This document shows positions 1 through 5,005 of a stretch of DNA of 34,535 nucleotides, in pieces. Origin of the DNA: Terriglobales bacterium. Lineage in GTDB: Bacteria > Acidobacteriota > Terriglobia > Terriglobales > Acidobacteriaceae. The stretch's first letter is position 1, and every line of letters begins with the position of its first letter. The stretch lies in the NCBI GenBank assembly GCA_035454605.1, contig DATIGQ010000199.1, forward strand, positions 1-34,535, written 5' to 3'. The notes under the pieces were generated by a model. The model did not search any database. It saw nothing but the letters and a program-made list of their open reading frames with translations, and was not told the origin of the DNA. Both the position numbers and the translations under genes were made by a program.

Positions 1-2
1 TG

Positions 3-458
3 GAAATGTGGGAACGGATTGCGGACATGCTGGTGCAAGCCGCCGAGAACTTCCCCGAAGAAAAGTACGATTACAAACCTGTCCCCGATGTGCGCAGCTT
101 CCGCGAACAGTTGCTCCACGCGGCCAGCGCCAACTACTTCTTCGTCCGGTTAGCCGGAGGAGAGAAGACGAAGCCCGCTCATACTGCTGATGACACCAAA
201 GCGCAGGTGGTAGCGGTGCTCAAGGAGTCCTTCGCCGACGGCGCCGCACTCATACGCAAGCTGGGAGACGCGGGAATGGGCCGCCAGGTCAAGCATCCTT
301 TCGCCGAGCACATGATTTCCCTGCACCGGTTGTGGACCATGGCAGCAGCGCATGACGGGGAGCACTATGGACAACTGGTCGTCTACTACAGGCTGAACGG
401 ACTGGTGCCCCCAGCCACACAACAGGAACAGGCGGAGAGAGCACGCCGCAAGCCCTGA
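3..458 (+). CDS. DinB-like family protein, 5' end cut by the window
   Basis: The reading frame is open to the left edge, and an ATG at 6 is the first visible start. The true start is probably upstream, because the visible protein begins inside what looks like the first helix of a DinB four-helix bundle. The phrase PEEKYDYKP is typical of the family. A histidine triad expected for a DinB metal site is visible, counted from the ATG at 6: H38 in QLLHAAS, and H116 and H120 in HDGEHYGQ. The family includes metal-dependent thiol-related enzymes and many DNA-damage-inducible proteins of unknown role, so no substrate can be given. The C-terminus is a short charged tail. The TetR gene follows 87 bases downstream with its own candidate promoter. 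Confidence 0.8.
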   Translation, partial: EMWERIADMLVQAAENFPEEKYDYKPVPDVRSFREQLLHAASANYFFVRLAGGEKTKPAHTADDTKAQVVAVLKESFADGAALIRKLGDAGMGRQVKHPFAEHMISLHRLWTMAAAHDGEHYGQLVVYYRLNGLVPPATQQEQAERARRKP

Positions 459-477
459 GAGAGCGGTCACGCGCGAT

Positions 478-514
478 CCTGGAAGACCCTGGGGACTTGA
501 CTGTTCGTTCCAGG
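478..514. promoter_or_regulatory. candidate TetR-type operator (inverted repeat)
   Basis: CCTGGAA at 478-484 is matched by its exact inverse TTCCAGG at 508-514. The centre-to-centre distance is 30 bases, about three helical turns. The right arm lies in the spacer of the candidate promoter for the TetR gene, as expected for autorepression. The spacing is wide for a single TetR dimer, so the call is tentative. Confidence 0.3.
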
Positions 515-525
515 CGGGATAACGT
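497..525 (+). promoter_or_regulatory. candidate sigma70 promoter of the TetR gene
   Basis: TTGACT at 497-502 matches the -35 consensus at five of six positions. After a 17-base spacer comes TAACGT at 520-525, a weak -10. The predicted RNA start is just upstream of the ribosome binding site GGAGAAG, which precedes the ATG at 546. Confidence 0.35.
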
Positions 526-545
526 CCAGCCCTGGAGAAGAACGC

Positions 546-1127
546 ATGCCCTGGGAAAAGCAGTTCGACGTCGAAGACGCGCTGGAGCGCGCCCAGAACA
601 CGTTTTGGGCCGAAGGCTACGAAGCCACCTCGATGGACTGTCTGCTCAAGCGCATGGGCATCAACCGTGGCAGCTTCTATGACACCTTTGGCAGCAAGCG
701 CGACGTGCTCATCCAGGCCCTGCACCGATACTACTGGCGCGATCGCGTTCCCTTTTTCAGAGCGATCACCCAGGGCAAGCGTCCGCGAAAAGCGATCGCG
801 GCGGTGTTCCAGAGCATGATTGACTCCTCTGCCGGCCTGCAGGCGCGCCACGGCTGCTTTCTGGTCAACTCCGCGCTCGAGATTGCACCCAAGGACCAGG
901 AGGTGGCTCGGATCGTGCGCCACGCCTTCTCAGACATCGAAGGGTTCTTCGTCGAACTGGTGCGGCAGGGCCAGAAAGCCGGTGAGATCCGCAAGAGCAG
1001 CAATGCCGCAGAGATGGGCCGCAACTTGATGAATCACCTGCTGGGGCTGATGGTCTTGGTCCGCTCCCGCGCTCCCCGGCCGGTGCTGGAATCCGTGGTC
1101 AAACAAGCCGGGCGCCTGCTCGCTTGA
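546..1127 (+). CDS. TetR/AcrR-family transcriptional regulator
   Basis: The 193-residue protein has an N-terminal TetR DNA-binding domain. The helix-turn-helix spans roughly residues 25-55, including the motif RGSFYDTFGSKRDVL that ends in the conserved F-x-SK turn. The C-terminal part (about 80-190) is helical and would bind a ligand and dimerise; RHGCFLVNSALE is typical of a common TetR C-terminal type. The ATG at 546 has GGAGAAG about six bases upstream. The gene converges on the cytochrome P460 genes (stops 1127 and 1178), so it is not in an operon with them. It may still control the nearby redox cluster, which is inference. A candidate operator at 478-514 suggests autoregulation. Confidence 0.88.
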   Translation: MPWEKQFDVEDALERAQNTFWAEGYEATSMDCLLKRMGINRGSFYDTFGSKRDVLIQALHRYYWRDRVPFFRAITQGKRPRKAIAAVFQSMIDSSAGLQARHGCFLVNSALEIAPKDQEVARIVRHAFSDIEGFFVELVRQGQKAGEIRKSSNAAEMGRNLMNHLLGLMVLVRSRAPRPVLESVVKQAGRLLA

Positions 1128-1177
1128 GTTGCAAGCGCCCGGGCCGAGAGAATCGTCAGACTCTACGATCCTCAGCC

Positions 1178-1792
1178 TTATTCGGCCTTGGGAGCCGCTG
1201 CCTGCCCCGGCTTGCCGAGCGGCGATTCCGAACTCAAGATCGGGTAACCCTGGACAAAGACCCAATCCGTTTGTTTGGCAGGTGTATGGCATCCTAGGCA
1301 GTCCGTCCTCCAGTTCCGGGTGACGGTCTTCATGGGGTCGCTACTGTTGAAGAGCACCCAACCCCAACCCCCACCCCAGCGTGGGTTGTTCGGGAAGCGG
1401 CCTTGGTCATCCTTAACCATGATGAACCAACCCTCCACTTCGGTGGCCCAACTGACCTTCCCGGTGGTCAGATCGCCGGTTTCGCTCTTGAGCAGTTCTT
1501 TTACGATCACCGTTCCGTCCGGAAACTTGCCTGTCTTGCGATAGGACTCGACGGCGCCGGGCGGCACGTACACGTTGTGGAAACCGGCAGCACCAACGGC
1601 ATCGCCTTCCCCCTCTCCAGGAGCGAGGTGCCAGCTGCCCAGGAGAGTCCAATTGCGATAATCCCTCGGGATGCTGATGTTTCCGGTGGCGTCCACATAG
1701 GGGGAGAAGCTTGCCGGAACCTCGCCCCCGTGAACCGCCACCACGGTGACGACAACGATCACAGTCAAGATGGGCACAATGAGATTTCGCAT
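1178..1792 (-). CDS. cytochrome P460 family protein (distal copy)
   Basis: The 204-residue protein has an N-terminal hydrophobic segment (residues 3-20) that acts as a signal peptide or anchor, so it works in the periplasm. The family block KTGKFPDGTVIVKEL is at about 86-100, and the heme-c attachment motif CLGCH is at 165-169 near the C-terminus, as in cytochrome P460 proteins. Classical members oxidise hydroxylamine through a lysine-crosslinked heme, and relatives (cytochrome c'-beta) bind nitric oxide. The crosslinking lysine cannot be assigned here by eye. The ATG at 1792 has GAGAGG upstream. Only nine bases separate it from the stop of the upstream P460 gene, so the two form an operon. 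The sequences are similar but not close duplicates. Confidence 0.87.
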   Translation of the reverse strand: MRNLIVPILTVIVVVTVVAVHGGEVPASFSPYVDATGNISIPRDYRNWTLLGSWHLAPGEGEGDAVGAAGFHNVYVPPGAVESYRKTGKFPDGTVIVKELLKSETGDLTTGKVSWATEVEGWFIMVKDDQGRFPNNPRWGGGWGWVLFNSSDPMKTVTRNWRTDCLGCHTPAKQTDWVFVQGYPILSSESPLGKPGQAAAPKAE

Positions 1793-1802
1793 GACCCACC
1801 TC

Positions 1803-2393
1803 TCACTGCGGCTTGGCCGCGCTCAGTACCGGGTAGTACTGGGTGAAGACATAGTCCTCGGCAGCGCTTTCCTGGTGGCATGTGTTGCAGCTCGCAACCG
1901 GTTGCTTCGAGGCTGCCTTGGCCAAGGGGTACTTGTGGCCGAAACTGAAGTAGGCCCAATAACCGGGCTCCTTGGCAAAGCGCTTGGAATCCTTGACGGC
2001 CGCTTCCAACCCGATGAACTCACCCTGGAAGTAGCCGTTGCCGCTGGCAGCCTTCTTCGTGCCGACGCTGACCAGCTCTTTGATGAAGACGGTCCCATCC
2101 GGGAACTTCCCCGTCTTGCTAAACACGGCGAAGTCCGCGGGATGGATGTAGACGTTATGGAACTCCGGGAATGCCGCTTCGGGTGGATTCATGTCATTGG
2201 GTGTCACAGGAGTCCCTACAAAGACCCACTGGCGGTACCCGGTTGGCTGCATAAGCTTGCCATCGCTGGTGAACTGCGGCTTGTCTCCGCCCGAACCATC
2301 CGGGGATGCCCCTGAAAGGCTAGCCGAAAGTCCCACCGCCACGACCAGGACCAGCAGCGCGGCGATTCGACACGTAACCGAGCGTAACGTCAT
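1803..2393 (-). CDS. cytochrome P460 family protein (proximal copy)
   Basis: The start at 2393 is chosen because GGAGG sits seven bases upstream and the protein then begins with a clear signal peptide (MTLRSVTCRI followed by a hydrophobic run to about residue 25). The frame stays open further upstream but without a signal or binding site. The 196-residue product carries the family block KTGKFPDGTVFIKEL at about 93-107 and the heme-c motif CNTCH at 169-173. It is the first gene of a two-gene operon with the second P460. Retention of both paralogs side by side suggests different redox roles or a shared substrate such as hydroxylamine or nitric oxide, which the sequence alone does not decide. 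Confidence 0.88.
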   Translation of the reverse strand: MTLRSVTCRIAALLVLVVAVGLSASLSGASPDGSGGDKPQFTSDGKLMQPTGYRQWVFVGTPVTPNDMNPPEAAFPEFHNVYIHPADFAVFSKTGKFPDGTVFIKELVSVGTKKAASGNGYFQGEFIGLEAAVKDSKRFAKEPGYWAYFSFGHKYPLAKAASKQPVASCNTCHQESAAEDYVFTQYYPVLSAAKPQ

Positions 2394-2518
2394 TTCCTGC
2401 CTCCGAATGGGAAGGACATCAGTTGCTGTGGCCGAACTCAGCCCTTCCGAATGTAGCGTCCGGACGGCGACTCCATGCCGTCCACCCGCTGGGATGTGTG
2501 GACCGGGGAAACGATTCA

Positions 2519-2530
2519 TGTGAGCTCACA
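2519..2530. promoter_or_regulatory. perfect 12-bp palindrome, candidate operator
   Basis: TGTGAGCTCACA reads the same on both strands and lies 126 bases upstream of the P460 start and 205 bases upstream of the DUF417 start. The half-sites TGTGA and TCACA look like CRP half-sites, but they are separated by two bases instead of six. A GntR- or LacI-type dimer is a better guess. Confidence 0.4.
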
Positions 2531-2609
2531 ATATTCGTTTTGTCCCCCTGCCACTTTCCTTGCGACTCGCACATCTCAGTCTGGACCGCTCATTCCAGAT
2601 ACGACCCGT

Positions 2610-2626
2610 CGTCGGCTCGACCGACG
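2610..2626. promoter_or_regulatory. short inverted repeat upstream of DUF417 gene
   Basis: CGTCGG at 2610-2615 and CCGACG at 2621-2626 form six-base arms around CTCGA. It could be an operator or a small hairpin in the 5' leader. There is no T-tract, so it is not a terminator. Confidence 0.25.
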
Positions 2627-2735
2627 GTGTGAACGTGACATTCAGACATCCGGGTTGAGAAGCAACATCTGATTCCTGCTTTTCGGCATGATGCCAACGA
2701 ACGAAGACCGACACTAAACGAAAGGATGACGGAAC

Positions 2736-3215
2736 ATGACCCATCGAGAAATCGGCCGCCTATCGAGCGCATCTGGAGAGTGGATCCTCCGCCTGGGCCT
2801 GGCGTTGGTCCTGCTGTGGATCGGAGGGATGAAGTTCACGGAATACGAGGCCCTGGCCATCAAGCCCATGGTGGAGCGGAGCATCCTGATGAGCTGGGTC
2901 TACAGCTTTTTCAGCGTGCGAGCGTTCTCGAACCTCCTGGGCGTGGTCGAAATCGTTGCTGGAGTTCTGATTGCGTTGCGTCCCTGGGTCGCCAAGCTGT
3001 CCGCCATGGGAAGCGCCCTGGCGGCGGCGATGTTCTTGGTGACTCTGTCTTTCCTTGTGTCCACGCCAGGCTGGGAAGCCAGCGCCGGAGGCTTTCCTGC
3101 GCTGTCCGTGGCTCCCGGTCAGTTCCTGATCAAGGACATCGTGCTTTTGGGGGCCGCGCTTTGGGCGACGGGTGATGCCTTGGCGCCCGCGGGGCGCGGT
3201 GTGCGCGCCCAGTGA
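2736..3215 (+). CDS. DUF417 (RclC/YkgB-like) inner-membrane protein
   Basis: The 159-residue protein has about four transmembrane segments and family-typical motifs. These are the LWIGGMKFTEYEA block near residues 27-39, the LGVVEIVAGVLIA segment near 69-81, and LVTLSFLVSTPGWEA near 101-115. The closest known relative is E. coli RclC (formerly YkgB), an inner-membrane protein of the reactive-chlorine resistance system; its molecular function is not known. The ATG at 2736 follows AAAGGA by about ten bases. It opens a plus-strand series of exported redox proteins and is divergent from the P460 operon. A role in oxidant defence of the envelope is inferred from family and context. Confidence 0.85.
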   Translation: MTHREIGRLSSASGEWILRLGLALVLLWIGGMKFTEYEALAIKPMVERSILMSWVYSFFSVRAFSNLLGVVEIVAGVLIALRPWVAKLSAMGSALAAAMFLVTLSFLVSTPGWEASAGGFPALSVAPGQFLIKDIVLLGAALWATGDALAPAGRGVRAQ

Positions 3216-3293
3216 GTGACGTATGGAATGTATAGTCCAGACTGTTTGCGTGGCACTATGAAACAAAACGCTCGGTCTTGCATCCCAGCACAA

Positions 3294-3318
3294 GAACGGT
3301 TGTCTTGAACGGCCGTTC
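3294..3318. promoter_or_regulatory. palindromic box upstream of DUF4142 gene, SOS-box-like
   Basis: GAACGGCCGTTC at 3307-3318 is a perfect 12-bp palindrome of the form GAAC-N4-GTTC. A further GAACGG half-site lies at 3294-3299, 13 bases upstream. The palindrome sits immediately before the ribosome binding site AAGGAG, so a bound protein would block transcription or initiation. The form is close to the LexA box known from Gram-positive bacteria, but one position breaks that consensus. Confidence 0.35.
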
Positions 3319-3337
3319 CATAAGGAGAAGACGCTAC

Positions 3338-3904
3338 ATGACCCGACTCAAGATGTTCCGCATCGCCGCCATTGCGGCCTTCGCCATCGCGGCCGTTACC
3401 GGTTCGCAGGCCCAGATGGCAGAGCCACCCCTCACCGACGCCAACATCGGCGCCATCGTGATTGCCGCCGATCAGATCGACATTGACTACGCCCAGCTGG
3501 CCTTGGCCAAGTCCAAGAACCAGCAGGTCCGCGAGTTCGCCCAGCGCATGATCACGGACCACGGCGCCGTGCAGGAAGCTGTGTTTCAACTTGCCGCCAA
3601 GCTCAACCTCAGTCCGGTAGAGAACTCCATCAGCGAAGGCTTGAAAAAGAACGCAGTCGAAATCACGGCCAAGCTCAAGTCGCTGAAGGGCGCAGAGTTC
3701 GACAAGTTCTACATTGACAACGAGGTCGCCTACCACAAGCTGGTTACCGATGCGGTAGAGGCGGCCCTGATCCCGAGCGCCAGCAATGCGGAGCTCAAAG
3801 CTGCTTTGGTGGGAGCGCAACCGCTGTTCCTCAAGCATCTGGAGCACGCTCGAGTGATCCAGCAAGGCAACGGGATGAACGCCGGCATGCAAGGCTCGAA
3901 GTAA
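3338..3904 (+). CDS. DUF4142 domain exported protein
   Basis: The start at 3338 is preferred over a TTG at 3278 because AAGGAG lies about ten bases upstream and the protein then begins with a signal peptide (MTRLKMFRIAAIAAFAIAAV, cleaved near TGSQAQ). The 188-residue product is mostly helical. It matches the DUF4142 family, a ferritin-like or four-helix periplasmic protein: IGAIVIAADQIDIDYAQLAL near the N-terminus, then VREFAQRMITDHGAV, then FDKFYIDNEVAYHKLV and a final HLEHARVIQ. DUF4142 has no proven reaction. The repeated H/D/E residues on helices could bind metal, which is inference. It sits between DUF417 and cupredoxin genes in the same direction, 122 bases after the former. Confidence 0.86.
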   Translation: MTRLKMFRIAAIAAFAIAAVTGSQAQMAEPPLTDANIGAIVIAADQIDIDYAQLALAKSKNQQVREFAQRMITDHGAVQEAVFQLAAKLNLSPVENSISEGLKKNAVEITAKLKSLKGAEFDKFYIDNEVAYHKLVTDAVEAALIPSASNAELKAALVGAQPLFLKHLEHARVIQQGNGMNAGMQGSK

Positions 3905-3929
3905 TCAAGCAGAACTCAGGAGGACACCC

Positions 3930-4289
3930 ATGTCATCGCGAATCTCCATCCGGCATCGACTGCTTACGATGTCACTGGTGTTGCTGGCTGCGGTGCTCAT
4001 AGGTACGGGTTCCCGGGCCGTCGATCAGGAGGCGGCCCGTCCCCAAACCCACACCGTCCTCATCAAGGGCTTTGAATTCCTACCGCCCACCCTGGAAGTC
4101 CGCTCTGGCGACACAGTGATCTGGAAGAACGAAGACATCGTTCCTCACACCGCTACGGCAGAGAACGACTTTGATTCGGGCGGGCTCGACAAAGGGGAAT
4201 CATGGAAGTTCGTAGCCAGAAAGAAAGGCTCGTTTCCTTACATCTGCGACTATCACCCGACGATGAAAGGCAGCCTGATCGTCCGGTAG
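3930..4289 (+). CDS. type 1 copper cupredoxin (plastocyanin/amicyanin-like)
   Basis: The 119-residue protein has a signal peptide (hydrophobic run at about residues 11-28) and one cupredoxin domain. All four type 1 copper ligands are visible: H73 in VPHTA, C106 and H109 in CDYHPTM, and M112. The C-x2-H-x2-M loop has the same spacing as the short ligand loop of amicyanin. The conserved GDTVIWKNED strand precedes the first ligand. It would shuttle single electrons in the periplasm. The partner is unknown, but the neighbouring Haem_bd, P460 and peroxidase-type proteins are natural candidates. The ATG at 3930 has AGGAGG about seven bases upstream and lies 25 bases after the DUF4142 stop, so the two are probably cotranscribed. 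Confidence 0.9.
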   Translation: MSSRISIRHRLLTMSLVLLAAVLIGTGSRAVDQEAARPQTHTVLIKGFEFLPPTLEVRSGDTVIWKNEDIVPHTATAENDFDSGGLDKGESWKFVARKKGSFPYICDYHPTMKGSLIVR

Positions 4290-4338
4290 CCGTTCCCGGC
4301 CCCACAGTGAGGCCGGCGAGACAGGCCGGAGTCAAAGC

Positions 4339-4845
4339 ATGCTTATGAAACCTACAGCTTGGGCGTGGATGGGAGCGTTGGGAGCGGGTCTGGTCCTCGC
4401 TCTGAGCTTTGTTCACCCCGGCGGAACAGTCAAGACGGTGGAACCTACGGGTCCACTGCTCGCCACAGGGAAGGCCGATCCGCAAGTGCTGGCAACTTTT
4501 CAGCGTAGCTGCCAGGATTGCCACTCCAACAACACGCGGTGGCCTGCCTACAGCTACGTTGCGCCCGTCTCCTGGCTGATCGAGCACGACGTACGGTCCG
4601 GGCGCAAACGACTGAACCTCTCACAATGGGCGGAATACGGCGAGGGCGGGCAGCCACACCTGCTTTCCGCAATCGCTCGGATGATGGAAAGCGATCAAAT
4701 GCCGCCTCCTGCTTACATCTTTCTTCATCCCGAAGCCAGGCTTTCAGACTCCGACCGGCAAAGGATCATCGAATGGACGCGGCAGGAATTGAGCCGACTT
4801 GACGCGGCGTCGGAGCCCCGCTCCGTTCATTGGTCTTCGCATTAG
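4339..4845 (+). CDS. Haem_bd family single-heme protein
   Basis: The 168-residue protein has an N-terminal hydrophobic signal or anchor (about residues 9-25), then the heme-c motif CQDCH at 58-62 followed by SNNTRWPAYSYVAPVSWL. That is the hallmark of the Haem_bd family. A conserved QMPPPAY...LHPEARLSDSDRQRIIEW block follows. The role is probably periplasmic electron transfer or heme sensing; no partner is proven. The last roughly nine codons and the TAG stop lie inside the direct repeat shared with the tRNA-Ser locus, so the native C-terminus may have been replaced at that junction. The gene is 49 bases after the cupredoxin, with GGAG upstream of the ATG at 4339. Confidence 0.85.
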   Translation: MLMKPTAWAWMGALGAGLVLALSFVHPGGTVKTVEPTGPLLATGKADPQVLATFQRSCQDCHSNNTRWPAYSYVAPVSWLIEHDVRSGRKRLNLSQWAEYGEGGQPHLLSAIARMMESDQMPPPAYIFLHPEARLSDSDRQRIIEWTRQELSRLDAASEPRSVHWSSH

Positions 4846-4921
4846 GCGCAGGCATTCCCTTCGTCCGACCCGGTACTCCTAGAGTGCGCAAAGCCCCCGC
4901 GGGGGGATGCGTGAGCGGCTG
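4818..4921 (+). repeat. left direct repeat of the tRNA-Ser upstream region
   Basis: This 104-base stretch aligns without gaps to 26767-26870 at a constant offset of 21949. I count 12 mismatches, about 88% identity, with 30 identical bases in a row at 4840-4869. The right copy runs into an intact tRNA-Ser; this one loses similarity just after the 5' part of the tRNA. The repeat also covers the 3' end of the Haem_bd gene. Both copies are in the same orientation and bracket the carbohydrate locus. Confidence 0.9.
4901..4921 (+). pseudogene. 5' fragment of a tRNA-Ser gene
   Basis: GGGGGGATGCGTGAGCGGCTG matches the first 21 bases of the intact tRNA-Ser(UGA) at 26850 with two substitutions, one of them in the acceptor strand. 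After that the sequence diverges, and no anticodon arm, variable arm, T-loop or 3' acceptor strand can be found. It is therefore a non-functional remnant. Confidence 0.75.
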
Positions 4922-4944
4922 GTGTTTGGCCACCCCTTCGTCTT

Positions 4945-4974
4945 TTGACATTTCCAGCACGGTTACCCTAGCCT
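4945..4974 (+). promoter_or_regulatory. candidate promoter of the GH31 gene
   Basis: A perfect -35 TTGACA at 4945-4950 is followed by an 18-base spacer and a weak -10 TAGCCT at 4969-4974, just upstream of the GAGGGAG ribosome binding site. It lies immediately after the tRNA remnant, so it belongs to the island side of the junction. Confidence 0.4.
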
Positions 4975-5005
4975 GCCACAGCGGTTCTCCGCCGAGGGAG
5001 AAATC

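Larger units (their letters stand above)
2394..2735. other. divergent intergenic control region of the redox cluster
   Basis: These 342 bases separate the minus-strand P460 operon from the plus-strand DUF417 gene. They contain no convincing gene. Two symmetric elements are listed separately: a perfect 12-bp palindrome at 2519-2530 and a hairpin-like inverted repeat at 2610-2626. The P460 ribosome binding site lies at its left end and the DUF417 site AAAGGA at its right end. I could not find a convincing -35/-10 pair on either strand. Confidence 0.6.

Noticed and set aside
2519-2530. CRP binding site
   Set aside because: The half-sites match but are separated by two bases where CRP needs six.
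4766-4960. Minus-strand frame sharing PLTHPPAGALRTLG and KGMPAPN with the frame opposite the right repeat
   Set aside because: The peptide similarity only reflects the duplicated non-coding DNA (4818-4921 and 26767-26870).
4901-5005. A second functional tRNA after the left repeat
   Set aside because: After 21 bases similarity ends and no anticodon arm, T-loop or matching 3' acceptor strand follows.
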